The position numbers and the translations under genes are program-made. From JAQIBY01 sp963676165 (GTDB taxonomy: Bacteria > Bacteroidota > Bacteroidia > Bacteroidales > ML635J-15), in assembly GCA_963676165.1 (NCBI GenBank), contig OY781043.1, positions 2,790,001-2,854,000 on the forward strand: DNA of 64,000 nucleotides, written 5' to 3'. Under the pieces are notes generated by a model. It searched no databases and was not told the origin of the DNA. It worked only from the letters and a program-made list of their open reading frames with translations. Below are positions 1 to 8,941 of this stretch, one piece after another. Positions within the stretch are counted from its first letter, which is position 1; every line of letters begins with the position of its first letter.

Positions 1-411
1 TTTTGTAATTGTTTTTGATAAGAGTGCAGCAGCTCCTCCCGTTGCTCCAAAATAAACTGCGATATGCTTTTTAAGTCCATCGACAACATCAGCATTGCGG
101 GAACCTTTACCAATCATTCCTTTCATTCCGACTTTCAACAAGTCATTGACAAATGGATCCATTCGATAACTGGTTGTTGGTCCAGCCGCTCCAATTGCTT
201 GTCCTGGTTGCGCAGGAGAAGGTCCGACATAAAAAACGACACTGCCTTCAGGATTAAAAGGCAGCTCTTTTCCTTCTGTCAATAAATCAACAAGCTTTTT
301 ATGTGCAGCATCACGTGCAGTATATATGGTTCCTGACAAAAAGACTTCGTCGCCAATATTGAGTTGACGCACTTTTTCATCGTCCAAAGGTGTTGTTAAA
401 TGAATACTCAT
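1..411 (-). CDS. Class I fumarate hydratase, beta subunit (partial, 3' end outside window)
   Basis: This is the 5' part (137 codons) of the beta subunit of an iron-sulfur fumarate hydratase, which together with the alpha subunit interconverts fumarate and malate in the TCA cycle. The ATG lies at 409-411, three bases after the stop of the alpha-subunit gene, so the two are co-transcribed. The reading contains LTEGKELPFNPEG, YVGPSPAQPGQAIGAAGPTT and SYRMDPF, which are typical of the swivelling C-terminal domain of class I fumarase and tartrate dehydratase. No stop or frameshift occurs before the window edge. L-tartrate dehydratase is the alternative; position next to sucCD favours fumarase. Confidence 0.9.
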   Translation of the reverse strand, partial: MSIHLTTPLDDEKVRQLNIGDEVFLSGTIYTARDAAHKKLVDLLTEGKELPFNPEGSVVFYVGPSPAQPGQAIGAAGPTTSYRMDPFVNDLLKVGMKGMIGKGSRNADVVDGLKKHIAVYFGATGGAAALLSKTITK

Positions 412-414
412 AGC

Positions 415-1260
415 TTAAATGGTTTTGATTTTTACTCGTGCAGCATGGCACTGAATGTTTACAGCAACTGGGAATGTTGCAATATGCCGAGGAAACTCCT
501 CTATAAAGAGATCAAGTGAGGTTGTGTTTCCTCCTAAACCTGCAGGGCCAATCCCGAGTTTATTGATTTCCGCAAGCCATTCAACCTCAAGCTCAGCCAA
601 CTTTGGATTAGCATTGCGTTGACCAAAACGACGAGTGACTGCTTTTTTGGCTAAATGGGCAACGTAATCAAAGGTTCCACCAATAGCAACACCAATGACT
701 GTTGGAGGGCAAGGATTTCCCCCTGCGGAAGAAACTGTCTCAATCACAAATTGCTTGATTCCCTCTATCCCATCTGCAGGTTTCATCATTTTCAAACGGC
801 TCATATTTTCCGAGCCTCCTCCTTTTGGTAGCATGGTAATTTTCACCTCATCACCAGGTACAATATGCGTATGAATAATTGCAGGTGTGTTATTCCCTGT
901 GTTTTTAGGGTCTGTTATCGGATGTTCCACAATAGATTTTCTTAAAAAACCATCCACATAACCAGCAGCAACACCATCTTGAATTGCTTGATTCAGATCA
1001 CCACCAACAAAACGAACGTCTTGCCCCACATCCATATAGATCACTGTAAAGCCAGTATCCTGACAAATTGGAGTTTTTTCAGTTCGAGCAATTTCGATAT
1101 TGTCCAATAGCTGACCGAGTACAGCTTTTCCAACATCTGAATTTTCATTGTCTTTTGCTTTCTGTAAAGTTTGGATCAAATCATCATTAGCCACAGTGGA
1201 GGCTTCAATAGCCATATCATGGATGACTTTTGTCATTTTTTTGACATCAATTTCCCTCAT
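415..1260 (-). CDS. Class I fumarate hydratase, alpha subunit
   Basis: This is the 281-residue alpha subunit of a two-subunit [4Fe-4S] fumarate hydratase, acting in the cytoplasm in the TCA cycle. Three conserved cysteines that should ligate the cluster are visible in TPICQDTGF, GGNPCPPTVIGVAIGG and VNIQCHAARV. The length matches stand-alone alpha subunits; in single-chain fumarases the beta part is fused behind it. The beta gene follows after 3 bases. A TAnnTTTG element lies 34 bp upstream, and a terminator separates this gene from sucD, so fumarase probably has its own promoter. Tartrate dehydratase alpha is the main alternative. Confidence 0.92.
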   Translation of the reverse strand: MREIDVKKMTKVIHDMAIEASTVANDDLIQTLQKAKDNENSDVGKAVLGQLLDNIEIARTEKTPICQDTGFTVIYMDVGQDVRFVGGDLNQAIQDGVAAGYVDGFLRKSIVEHPITDPKNTGNNTPAIIHTHIVPGDEVKITMLPKGGGSENMSRLKMMKPADGIEGIKQFVIETVSSAGGNPCPPTVIGVAIGGTFDYVAHLAKKAVTRRFGQRNANPKLAELEVEWLAEINKLGIGPAGLGGNTTSLDLFIEEFPRHIATFPVAVNIQCHAARVKIKTI

Positions 1261-1293
1261 AATAGCGGATTCGTTAGGTTTTCTTTATATTTT

Positions 1294-1301
1294 CAAATAT
1301 A
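1294..1301 (-). promoter_or_regulatory. Putative -7 element for the fumarase genes
   Basis: The minus strand reads TATATTTG, an exact match to the Bacteroidetes sigma-A -7 consensus TAnnTTTG. It lies 33 bases before the alpha-subunit ATG. No good -33 TTTG is seen at the usual spacing. Confidence 0.5.
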
Positions 1302-1364
1302 AACAATTTTAAGCCTCATTTTTATGCTACACAACATAAAAGATACTGATATAACTCAAGTCAA

Positions 1365-1399
1365 AAAGAAAACCCACTGGATTTCAGCGGGTTTTCTTT
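1365..1399 (-). terminator. Intrinsic terminator after sucD
   Basis: The arms AAAGAAAACCC and GGGTTTTCTTT pair perfectly over 11 bp, with an inner CTG/CAG helix. On the minus strand the stem is followed by a T run. It starts 6 bases after the sucD stop and should end the sucCD transcript. Confidence 0.85.
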
Positions 1400-1404
1400 C
1401 ACTC

Positions 1405-2274
1405 TTATTTCATAACTGTCTTTAAGACATTACCAATTTCTGCGGCAGACTCTGCCACTTTAACTCCGGCATTCTTTAGTGCTTCAATTTTTTCAGCAGC
1501 GGTACCTTTACTACCAGCAATGATTGCACCAGCATGACCCATTCGTTTACCTTTTGGAGCTGTTTGTCCTGCAATAAACGCAACAACAGGCTTTTTTACA
1601 TGCTTTTGAATGAAGTTAGCAGCTTGAATTTCCAAATCTCCACCAATTTCACCTATCATTACCATGGCCTCAGTTTCCGGATCTTCTTCAAATAGTTTCA
1701 ATAAATCGATGAAAGAATATCCTATGATAGGATCTCCACCAATACCGACAGCTGTGGTAATACCATATCCAGCCTGAACAACTTGATTTGCGGCCTCATA
1801 GGTTAAGGTTCCCGATTTAGAGATAACACCAACTTTGCCTTTTTTAAAGACAAATCCAGGCATAATACCCAATTTAGCCTCGTCAGCAGTAATGACTCCC
1901 GGACAGTTAGGTCCAAGCAAAATTGCCCCATGGGCTTCAACATATTTTTTAGCAATCATCATATCCCGTACAGGAATTCCTTCTGTGATGCAAACAATTA
2001 ACTTCACACCAGCTTCCGCAGCTTCCATCACTGAATTTGCGGCAAAAGCAGGAGGGACAAAAACCAACGAAGCATCTGCTCCTGTTTGTTTGACAGCTTC
2101 TTTCACTGAATTAAATACAGGTTTCCCCATGTGTGTCGTACCTCCTTTGTCTGGAGTAACACCACCAACAATTTGTGTTCCATAGTCCATGCATTGTTCT
2201 GCATGAAAACTACCTTCTTTTCCTGTGAATCCCTGAACAAGGACTTTCGTATCTTTATTGACTAATATACTCAT
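1405..2274 (-). CDS. sucD: Succinyl-CoA synthetase, alpha subunit
   Basis: This is the 289-residue alpha subunit of succinyl-CoA ligase, which couples succinyl-CoA cleavage to nucleoside triphosphate formation in the TCA cycle. It shows an N-terminal CoA-binding Rossmann domain (VQGFTGKEGSFH, then LGPNCPGVI) and the active-site phosphohistidine in GHAGAI at about residue 247. The length is standard. It follows sucC by 4 bases, which fits one operon and a 1:1 complex, and is followed by a strong terminator. Confidence 0.97.
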   Translation of the reverse strand: MSILVNKDTKVLVQGFTGKEGSFHAEQCMDYGTQIVGGVTPDKGGTTHMGKPVFNSVKEAVKQTGADASLVFVPPAFAANSVMEAAEAGVKLIVCITEGIPVRDMMIAKKYVEAHGAILLGPNCPGVITADEAKLGIMPGFVFKKGKVGVISKSGTLTYEAANQVVQAGYGITTAVGIGGDPIIGYSFIDLLKLFEEDPETEAMVMIGEIGGDLEIQAANFIQKHVKKPVVAFIAGQTAPKGKRMGHAGAIIAGSKGTAAEKIEALKNAGVKVAESAAEIGNVLKTVMK

Positions 2275-2278
2275 GATT

Positions 2279-3445
2279 TTAGGATTTTACAAAGTTAACA
2301 GCTTTCTCAGCACCATCATTCAGGTCAAATGCTGTAGTTAGATTTTTTATTCCTGAATGATCCAATATTTCCTTAGCAATTTTAGCATTTGTACCATCTA
2401 ACCGCACTACAACGGGCACATCAACAGTAACTAATTTCGAAGCTTCAATTAACCCGTTAGCAATACGATCACAACGAACAATTCCACCAAAAATATTAAT
2501 GAATACCGCCTTCACATTTTTGTCGCGAAGAATGATTTCCATCCCCTTAGCAACAGTTGTAGGGCTTGCATTCCCTCCAACATCGAGGAAGTTTGCTGGC
2601 TCGCCGCCTTTGTATTTAATAATGTCCATTGTGGACATGGCCAATCCTGCACCATTTACCATACAGCCAACATTCCCATCAAGTTTCACATAAGAAAGTC
2701 CATACTCACCAGCTTCGGTTTCAGCAGGATCTTCTTCATTGAAATCACGCATTTCTAAGATATCTTTTTGTCTCATTAATGCATTGTCATCAAAACCCAT
2801 TTTAGCATCGAGAGCAATCATACGATCATCATCCAGTAATGCAAGTGGATTGATTTCAATTAAGTTAGCATCCTTTTCCATATAGACAGCGTAAACAGCT
2901 TTTGCAAAACCAGCAAAATGCTTTGTTTGAGCTTTGTCCAATCCGAGAGCTTCTGCCATATTTCGGATTTGGAAATCTTGCAAGCCAAAAAGCGGATCAA
3001 CTTCTGTTTTGATGATTTTTTCAGGAGTCTCTTCAGCAACTTTCTCAATTTCCACACCGCCTTCAACACTTGCCATAATGACAGGTTTCTCAGATTTTCT
3101 ATCCAGAGTAACTCCTAGATAGAATTCATCTTTGATGTTAGCACCAGCTTCAATGTAGAGCTTTTTTACTTGCTTTCCTTCTGGACCTGTTTGATGAGTT
3201 ACCAGAGTCATTCCAAGCATCTTTTCAGCAATATCATACACCTCCTGTGGAGATGAAGCTATTTTTACACCACCGGCTTTTCCTCTTCCACCAGCATGGA
3301 TTTGCGCTTTCACAACGCATTTTTCCGTTCCCAGCTTTTCTGCTGCAAGCTTTGCTTCGGCAGCTGACTCAACAGCATAACCTTCCAGCACAGGCACTCC
3401 GAAAGAACGAAAAACAGTCTTTGCCTGATATTCGTGAATATTCAT
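2279..3445 (-). CDS. sucC: Succinyl-CoA synthetase, beta subunit
   Basis: This is the 388-residue beta subunit, carrying the ATP-grasp nucleotide site and the specificity helix of succinyl-CoA synthetase. The start is the ATG at 3443-3445 (MNIHEYQAK), which is the canonical family N-terminus. The frame stays open upstream to 3574, but the extra 43 residues are not family-like and are rejected. Visible motifs include VVKAQIHAGGRGKAGGVK, DANLIEINPLAL and VGGNASP near the C-terminal CoA-ligase domain. It is the first gene of sucCD. Confidence 0.96.
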   Translation of the reverse strand: MNIHEYQAKTVFRSFGVPVLEGYAVESAAEAKLAAEKLGTEKCVVKAQIHAGGRGKAGGVKIASSPQEVYDIAEKMLGMTLVTHQTGPEGKQVKKLYIEAGANIKDEFYLGVTLDRKSEKPVIMASVEGGVEIEKVAEETPEKIIKTEVDPLFGLQDFQIRNMAEALGLDKAQTKHFAGFAKAVYAVYMEKDANLIEINPLALLDDDRMIALDAKMGFDDNALMRQKDILEMRDFNEEDPAETEAGEYGLSYVKLDGNVGCMVNGAGLAMSTMDIIKYKGGEPANFLDVGGNASPTTVAKGMEIILRDKNVKAVFINIFGGIVRCDRIANGLIEASKLVTVDVPVVVRLDGTNAKIAKEILDHSGIKNLTTAFDLNDGAEKAVNFVKS

Positions 3446-3681
3446 AATTAATTTGGATTGAGTTAGAATTATGTTCGTAATAAAAAAAGTACAAGGTGCA
3501 TTTCTAATACACAATAGCAAAAATAAAAAATATCCCAGCGCGACAAATATTTTTTTCTGCATTAAAATATACACTGATACAGAAACGTTTATCTTTCAGA
3601 CAAATGTTAAATTCTATCACACATTATTTGACATGAATTTAAAAAAGTATTATCTTAGCGCAAATATCAAATATAGAAACT
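3446..3681. other. Divergent intergenic region
   Basis: This AT-rich spacer separates the divergent sucC and Ig-like lipoprotein genes and should hold both promoters. Only the plus-strand promoter at 3627-3658 could be placed with some assurance. Confidence 0.5.
3627..3658 (+). promoter_or_regulatory. Putative sigma-A promoter of the Ig-like lipoprotein
   Basis: A TTTG at 3627-3630 and TATCTTAG at 3651-3658 (one mismatch to TAnnTTTG) are separated by 20 bp, the spacing known for Bacteroidetes promoters. The ATG is 23 bases downstream. Confidence 0.5.
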
Positions 3682-4560
3682 ATGAAATCATTAAGAAATC
3701 TGATTATTTTTATTGCTGTATCAGGCCTAATCGTGTTTGTTAGTAGTTGTACCGACCCTGACACTACTGCACCAACCATTTATTTCCCCCAAGCACAAGA
3801 TACAACGGTATTGTTACTTACACCTTTTACTGACCCAGGTGTTTATGTAGAAGACAATAAAGACCTTAATGCTGAGATTGAAGTTGAAAGCGATTTTGAA
3901 GATGCGATAACATTAAATCTTGATGGTGAATTACGTATTGCTGGGACTTATGAAATTACTTATACAGCAAAAGATTTAGCGGGAAATGAATCAGAAGATA
4001 TCAGAACTGTCAATGTAAAAAATGTTGCTGAAATTATTGCAGGTAGCTACGATGTGAATGGAGTTTATGAAAATGTTGCAGACACAAACTTTACAGGCTC
4101 TATTTCTGCAGATTCTCGTTCTGCTGGAAAAGTCAGATTCACAAAATCTTATTATCATTCTGTTGGTGATGAGAAAATTTATCTTAAAGTTGATGCATGG
4201 TTATATTCACCAGACCATTCACTTGACATTACAAATACTGGAGTTGAAGTAGATCCTTATTATGGTTGGATGTGTACTCCAGACAATCCAGATGAGCCTT
4301 TCTTCTACAATATGGATTACCAAACTGCAATGGAAGTTATGCCTCGTTACACTTACCTTCACATTCCTTATCAAGAGTTTGAAGATACAGCTGGAAATGA
4401 AATTGAATACCAAATTATTGGAAAACGAAATAATGATAGTGGCTTACCAGAATCTCGCATTACTTATGTAGGTGATCAAGTTACTGAGGTTACTTTGAAA
4501 ATAAATGTTACCAGAGGTGGCTTTACTGACAGAATTACAGAAACCTATTTACCTAGATAA
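3682..4560 (+). CDS. Lipoprotein with Ig-like domain (DUF5011/DUF5012-like)
   Basis: This 292-residue protein begins with a hydrophobic signal and a lipobox ending at Cys23 (VSSC), so it should be lipid-anchored at the cell surface or periplasm. Residues about 30-110 form a bacterial Ig-like repeat (TAPTIYFP, then YEITYTAKDLAGNES), the pattern of DUF5011 domains. The C-terminal two thirds resemble the Bacteroides BT_2262-type DUF5012 region, with many acidic and aromatic residues and no catalytic motif. It is a single-gene unit with its own promoter and terminator. Function is unknown; a surface glycan- or protein-binding role is a guess. Confidence 0.75.
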   Translation: MKSLRNLIIFIAVSGLIVFVSSCTDPDTTAPTIYFPQAQDTTVLLLTPFTDPGVYVEDNKDLNAEIEVESDFEDAITLNLDGELRIAGTYEITYTAKDLAGNESEDIRTVNVKNVAEIIAGSYDVNGVYENVADTNFTGSISADSRSAGKVRFTKSYYHSVGDEKIYLKVDAWLYSPDHSLDITNTGVEVDPYYGWMCTPDNPDEPFFYNMDYQTAMEVMPRYTYLHIPYQEFEDTAGNEIEYQIIGKRNNDSGLPESRITYVGDQVTEVTLKINVTRGGFTDRITETYLPR

Positions 4561-4581
4561 GCATTTTAATAAGATATTGGG

Positions 4582-4615
4582 AAACTGTCAGCTTTTAAGT
4601 TGGCAGTTTTTTTTT
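4582..4615 (+). terminator. Intrinsic terminator between convergent genes
   Basis: A 10-bp stem with wobble pairs (4583-4592 with 4599-4608) is followed by a run of nine T. It lies 22 bases after the lipoprotein stop and overlaps the stop of the convergent gene. Confidence 0.8.
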
Positions 4616-5453
4616 ATGCGTTGGTTTTGCCAAAATACAATTGGTTTAGCATTTTATGAAGTTTTGGAGCGAGTTTGTGATAAAACCGTCTTTCCTCGAA
4701 GCCTAGCACCCACCTCAAGCCTTCAACCGGATCGAGAATATAAATTTCATCTGCAGATTTCAAATCATCTGCATGAACAATGCAATCATCAAACACCCGG
4801 ACATTAAGACGAGTACAAGCTTCAACTGCTTTTTCGCGCATTATGTCACGGATAGCCCCTTCTTCAATAGCAGGTGTATAGGCAATTTCATCTTTGACAA
4901 GCATAAAATTGGCACCAATAAATCGTGCAACATGGTTAAGCTCATTTAATATCACCATTTGATTTAAATTTTGCTCAAGCATTTGATTCACTGCCGAAGT
5001 TTCAGTCGGTGACACTCCGACATCATAAACCTCCGCAGAACCAGAATACAAGCGATTTGTGCGAAACAATCCAATTTTCACCCCTTTGGAATTTAAACTA
5101 AACGACTGACGTGAAACAGGAGTTGCTGTCATTATATATTGTGCATCATCACCGGGTCTATCGACAAAAAGAAGCATTTTTAATAAGCCTCCTTGATAAA
5201 TTCGATTGATCTGAAAAAGGTGCTGAATATCCTGAGCAAAAGTATTGGCTGTCATCCACTGAGGCAAACGCATTCCTTTGAACTTTGCAAATTGTTCAAT
5301 TTTACGAAATTCATCTTGGTAAAATGGCAAGGCAGAAGACACAATAAACCAAGTAAAATGCAGTCGGTTTACACCCTGAAGTACGGAATCTTCAGCTGTA
5401 AACAATGCATTATTGCGCAATAATTCACCATTGTAAATTATGTGTCTTGCCAT
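4614..5453 (-). CDS. Aminotransferase class IV-like protein, apparently lacking catalytic residues
   Basis: The 279-residue protein follows the fold-type IV PLP enzyme pattern of 4-amino-4-deoxychorismate lyase and branched-chain aminotransferase: ARHIIYNGEL at the start, then IGANFMLVKDEIAYTP and EGAIRDIMREKAVE. The helix that normally carries the PLP lysine reads ETSAVNQML, with no lysine where KSLN or KHLN is expected. The glutamate that contacts the PLP ring nitrogen (EGxxxN) is replaced in ARFIGAN, and the segment between is about nine residues short. These alignments are by eye. It may be a non-catalytic or substrate-binding relative. It is the last gene of the holA-rhomboid-gmhB operon, 2 bases after the phosphatase gene. 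Confidence 0.7.
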   Translation of the reverse strand: MARHIIYNGELLRNNALFTAEDSVLQGVNRLHFTWFIVSSALPFYQDEFRKIEQFAKFKGMRLPQWMTANTFAQDIQHLFQINRIYQGGLLKMLLFVDRPGDDAQYIMTATPVSRQSFSLNSKGVKIGLFRTNRLYSGSAEVYDVGVSPTETSAVNQMLEQNLNQMVILNELNHVARFIGANFMLVKDEIAYTPAIEEGAIRDIMREKAVEACTRLNVRVFDDCIVHADDLKSADEIYILDPVEGLRWVLGFEERRFYHKLAPKLHKMLNQLYFGKTNA

Positions 5454-5455
5454 AT

Positions 5456-5941
5456 TTATTGAATTGTTTCCAGTGTTTTTAAGAAGTTTGCATTTGATTC
5501 AACCTTAATTCCACGAAGACCTACACGTTCCGCAGCCTGAACATCACGATCAGAATCGCCTATTAAAAACGACTTCTCAACATCCACATTAAAACGAGAA
5601 ATTGCTTTTTCAAGCATTAAACTATTTGGTTTACGGCACAAACATTTCTCTAACTTGTCATGATGAGGACAGGCATAAATAGCATCGAAAGTAATATCCA
5701 AGCGATTCAATTGTTCGCACATAAAATTATGCATGCATTCCAATCGTTCTTTATCGTACAAGCCCCTGGCAATACCACCTTGATTGGTTATCATAATTAA
5801 CAGATAGCCGTCAGCTTGCAGTTTCTTTAATCCCTGAAGCACTCCAGGATTAAAAACGAAATCATCAATACAAGTCACATAACGACCAATTTCCCGATTA
5901 ATGACGCCATCCCTATCTAAAAATACAGCTTTCTGTTTCAT
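5456..5941 (-). CDS. HAD-family phosphatase, GmhB-like (heptose bisphosphate phosphatase)
   Basis: This 161-residue protein is a HAD hydrolase of the HisB-N/GmhB type. The nucleophile motif FLDRDGVIN is near the N-terminus, MITNQGGIARG gives motif II, and FLIGDSDRDVQAA is motif III/IV. A zinc-loop pattern typical of GmhB is visible in YACPHHD followed by CLCRKP. GmhB removes a phosphate from D-glycero-D-manno-heptose 1,7-bisphosphate on the way to ADP- or GDP-heptose. No other heptose genes lie in the window, so substrate is inferred from family only. It is packed between the rhomboid gene (1-base gap) and the aminotransferase-like gene. Confidence 0.85.
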   Translation of the reverse strand: MKQKAVFLDRDGVINREIGRYVTCIDDFVFNPGVLQGLKKLQADGYLLIMITNQGGIARGLYDKERLECMHNFMCEQLNRLDITFDAIYACPHHDKLEKCLCRKPNSLMLEKAISRFNVDVEKSFLIGDSDRDVQAAERVGLRGIKVESNANFLKTLETIQ

Positions 5942-5942
5942 A

Positions 5943-6581
5943 TTATTGTAAATTAAATGCCATTAGATTTTTAAAAAAAGCAACAATCAACTGAGGCTCA
6001 ACCATCAACGGATAAGCAAACCCGAACACTGCGCCCCAGAAATGTGCATCATGCCCAATGTTATCTTTTCCTCGCTGTGACATACGATATGAATATATTA
6101 AATAGATTACGCCAAACAAAATTCCAGGAATAGGAATAAGCCCAAAGAAGTAAATCAAATGCCAAGGTGCAAAAAAGATACTTGTAAACACAACAGCAGA
6201 AACAGCCCCAGATGCACCAACAGCATTATAATGAGGATTGTCTTTATGCTTAGCTAAAGAATACAAACTACTAAAAACGACTGAGCCCAAATACAAAATA
6301 ATGAAATGCAGAAGAGGCATCTTATCAAATGGTGGAACCTGAGAAAAGATGTACAGAATAGCACTACCAAACGACCATAACACAAACATATTGACAAGCA
6401 GATGTGTCAAATTCACATGCAAGAAAGCATGTGTTAGCAAACGATACCATTCTCTACGATGATAAACTTGATAAGCATTAAACTGCAATTTAAAGAAACC
6501 AGACTGATCTTTCCAGGTTTGCCATGTTGTTAAAGCAGTTACACCGATAAGAACAAATATAAACCAGTCGTAATTCATCAT
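5943..6581 (-). CDS. Rhomboid-family intramembrane serine protease
   Basis: This 212-residue membrane protein has about six hydrophobic segments. The catalytic serine lies in GASGAVSA in the fourth helix and the catalytic histidine in GHDAHFWGA in the last. HVNLTHLLVNMFVLW matches the conserved HxxxN region of helix 2, and WYRLLTHAFLH the L1 region. Rhomboids cleave membrane proteins within or near the lipid bilayer. The start overlaps the holA stop as ATGA, so translation is probably coupled. Two adjacent ATGs are possible starts. No substrate can be named. Confidence 0.9.
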   Translation of the reverse strand: MMNYDWFIFVLIGVTALTTWQTWKDQSGFFKLQFNAYQVYHRREWYRLLTHAFLHVNLTHLLVNMFVLWSFGSAILYIFSQVPPFDKMPLLHFIILYLGSVVFSSLYSLAKHKDNPHYNAVGASGAVSAVVFTSIFFAPWHLIYFFGLIPIPGILFGVIYLIYSYRMSQRGKDNIGHDAHFWGAVFGFAYPLMVEPQLIVAFFKNLMAFNLQ

Positions 6582-7582
6582 GCATTTAATATTTTGTAAA
6601 TCATTTCGCGCATTAATTCTCCTTCTGCCATTTCGCCTGCCCCCACACCTTTAAGTTTCATATCGTAATCACGCATGATTGCAACAATGTCAACCAAACG
6701 TCGCAAATTGTAATTTCGTGCTGCTCGTGCGTATTCATCTACAAAGAAAGGAGAAACACCAATCGCTGATGCCACATTGTTTTTTGCCTTATTCGGTAAA
6801 CTATGAAAGACCATCAGTTTTTTAAAGTAAGAAAACAAAATTCCCATGGTAAGTACAGCAGGATAGTTTCTCGGATTTTTTCCAAAGAAATGAATAATAC
6901 GGTATGCTTTAGCCTTGTCTTTCGCACCAAGGGCACGTTGAAGTTCAAATACATTATACTCACGACTGATTCCTATATTATCAACCACCATTTGCTCTGT
7001 TATGAGCGTTGTCCCTTTGGGCAAAGAAATCTGTAATTTCTTCAACTCATTGACAATCTTAGAAAGCTGAGCGCCTACATTCTCAGATATCAACATTGAG
7101 GCTTTGGGTTCAATCTGCAATCCCTGATCAAGCAACCAGGTTTCTATCCAAGCATTAATCTTATTTTCGTAAACAGGTTTCGCCTCAAAAAGAACTGCTT
7201 TCTTATCCAGTGTTTTAAACACTTTCAATCGCTTGTCAATTTTCTTGTATTTGTAATTTAAAACAAGGATAGTGCTGTTCAGAGGATTCTCAGCATATGA
7301 CTCCAACAACTTAATGTCTTTTAAATCCTGAGCTTCTTTTACGATAACAACCTGATGATTTGCCATCATCGGGAAACGCTTAGCCATTTCCACCACTTGG
7401 TACATATTTGTATCCTTACCATACAGAACTGTTTGATTAAAAGAACGCTCGCTTTCAGAAAGCACTGAAGTCATTATTTTGTCCGTAATCTCATCAATAA
7501 AGAACGGCTCATCACCCCATAAAAAATATATGGGCTTATAGATTTTCTGGTTAATATCCTTTAAAATCTGTGCGAAAGTCAT
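6578..7582 (-). CDS. holA: DNA polymerase III, delta subunit
   Basis: This 334-residue protein matches the clamp-loader delta subunit that opens the sliding clamp during DNA replication. Family features are PIYFLWGDEPFFIDEI near the N-terminus, a Walker-like region without a functional P-loop, the central TILVLNYKYKKIDKR strand, and the C-terminal helical collar with FSYFKKL and YNLRRLVDIV. The length is normal. It heads a tight four-gene minus-strand operon with a rhomboid protease and a HAD phosphatase; that grouping looks like co-transcription rather than shared function. Confidence 0.9.
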   Translation of the reverse strand: MTFAQILKDINQKIYKPIYFLWGDEPFFIDEITDKIMTSVLSESERSFNQTVLYGKDTNMYQVVEMAKRFPMMANHQVVIVKEAQDLKDIKLLESYAENPLNSTILVLNYKYKKIDKRLKVFKTLDKKAVLFEAKPVYENKINAWIETWLLDQGLQIEPKASMLISENVGAQLSKIVNELKKLQISLPKGTTLITEQMVVDNIGISREYNVFELQRALGAKDKAKAYRIIHFFGKNPRNYPAVLTMGILFSYFKKLMVFHSLPNKAKNNVASAIGVSPFFVDEYARAARNYNLRRLVDIVAIMRDYDMKLKGVGAGEMAEGELMREMIYKILNA

Positions 7583-7713
7583 AGAAACAAATGTACATGA
7601 TTTTTTTTGAAAACCCTTTGATCAAGGAAAAATATCGCAGCAATAATTATCAACACCACAAAGAAAACTGCAAGTAAATGTTGTGAAAAATAAGAAAAAC
7701 CAATATGCAATAT

Positions 7714-7721
7714 TATCTTTG
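7714..7721 (+). promoter_or_regulatory. -7 element that decides the MFS start
   Basis: TATCTTTG matches TAnnTTTG exactly. Transcription would begin about seven bases later, near 7728, which puts the in-frame TTG at 7727 at or before the transcript start and supports the ATG at 7742. No -33 TTTG is seen at normal spacing. Confidence 0.55.
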
Positions 7722-7741
7722 CCGAATTGAAAATTCACAGC

Positions 7742-8920
7742 ATGTCATCACTTGCTTCGAACATACCAAAACTGTATCTTATCAAGATCGCGAAATGGTT
7801 TATGATGACCATGCCAATCATTGTTCTGTTTTATCAAGCCAATGGTTTAGGCATGACCGAAGTTTTGTCATTGCAAGCAGTGTATTCCATTGCCATTGTA
7901 GCATTAGAAATTCCATCAGGATACGCTGCTGATGTTTGGGGTCGAAAAACGACCTTAATTATTGGAAGCATTTTGGGAGTTTTGGGCTTTGTCATTTACA
8001 GTTTTTCATTTGGTTTCTGGGGCTTTCTAGCTGCTGAACTCACCTTAGGTATAGGACAGAGTTTCATATCCGGATCAGATTCCGCCATGCTTTATGACAG
8101 TTTAAAATCCAACAACCGTGAAGCCGACTACCTAAAATATGAAGGCAGAGTAATTTCGATAGGAAACTTTGCAGAAACTCTAGCCGCAATCTTAGGTGGT
8201 TTACTTGCAGAAATCAGCTTACGACTTCCGTTTCAAGCTCAAATAGCGGTTGCACTTATAGCTGTTCCTGCTGCAATCACCCTCATTGAACCACCTCGAA
8301 TAAAGAGTTTCGGTCAAGGCAACATGAAGCGCATTTTAGGAGTTGTAAAAAACTCACTCATAGACAACAAAGTTCTCAGATACAATATTTTATTCTCCTC
8401 CATTACAGGTTGTGCCACATTAAGTATGGCGTGGTTCATACAGCCATATATGGATCAGATTTTAAAATTCTCTAAAGCTGAAATTGGGATAGCCTGGGCA
8501 GTATTAAATCTTGCTGTCGGTTTAATGAGCTTGATTGCCTATAAAATTGAAGCAAAAGCTGGGGACAAAAAATGCATCATTGGAATTATGATAATCATTG
8601 CCATTGGCTATGGTGCAATGGGCTTCATCAGCAGCTTATGGGTTATTCCATTTGTACTTCTCTTTTACATGATGAGAGGAGTAGCAACACCAATTTTAAA
8701 AGATTACATTAACCGCCTTACGGACTCTGAACATCGTGCGACAGTATTGTCTGTAAGAAATTTCATTATTCGAATTTTATTTTCGGTAATCGGACCATTT
8801 CTAGGATGGTACACAGATTTGTACTCATTACAACATGCATTGATTCTTGCAGCTATCCTCTTCTTTAGTTTTGGCATGTTAAGTGCAATAATCTACATCA
8901 GCAGCTATCATAAAAAGTAA
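7742..8920 (+). CDS. MFS transporter
   Basis: This 392-residue protein is a 12-helix-type major facilitator. The loop 2-3 signature is clear in GYAADVWGRKT, and the second half shows the weaker repeat. Hydrophobic segments are spread evenly along the sequence with short charged loops. The frame opens five codons earlier at a TTG, but the promoter position favours the ATG at 7742. It stands alone between divergent and convergent neighbours, so the substrate cannot be inferred. Confidence 0.85.
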   Translation: MSSLASNIPKLYLIKIAKWFMMTMPIIVLFYQANGLGMTEVLSLQAVYSIAIVALEIPSGYAADVWGRKTTLIIGSILGVLGFVIYSFSFGFWGFLAAELTLGIGQSFISGSDSAMLYDSLKSNNREADYLKYEGRVISIGNFAETLAAILGGLLAEISLRLPFQAQIAVALIAVPAAITLIEPPRIKSFGQGNMKRILGVVKNSLIDNKVLRYNILFSSITGCATLSMAWFIQPYMDQILKFSKAEIGIAWAVLNLAVGLMSLIAYKIEAKAGDKKCIIGIMIIIAIGYGAMGFISSLWVIPFVLLFYMMRGVATPILKDYINRLTDSEHRATVLSVRNFIIRILFSVIGPFLGWYTDLYSLQHALILAAILFFSFGMLSAIIYISSYHKK

Positions 8921-8941
8921 GCAGAAAAAGTCAAACTACCG

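Noticed and set aside
64..285. Plus-strand frame over the fumarase beta gene
   Set aside because: It lies antisense to a conserved fumarase coding sequence and has no domain of its own.
2279..3574. Extended sucC frame starting at 3574
   Set aside because: The first 43 residues are not part of the succinyl-CoA synthetase family. The ATG at 3445 gives the usual MNIHEYQAK start.
7727..7741. TTG start of the MFS transporter
   Set aside because: The -7 element at 7714-7721 puts the transcript start at about this position. The ATG at 7742 is more plausible.
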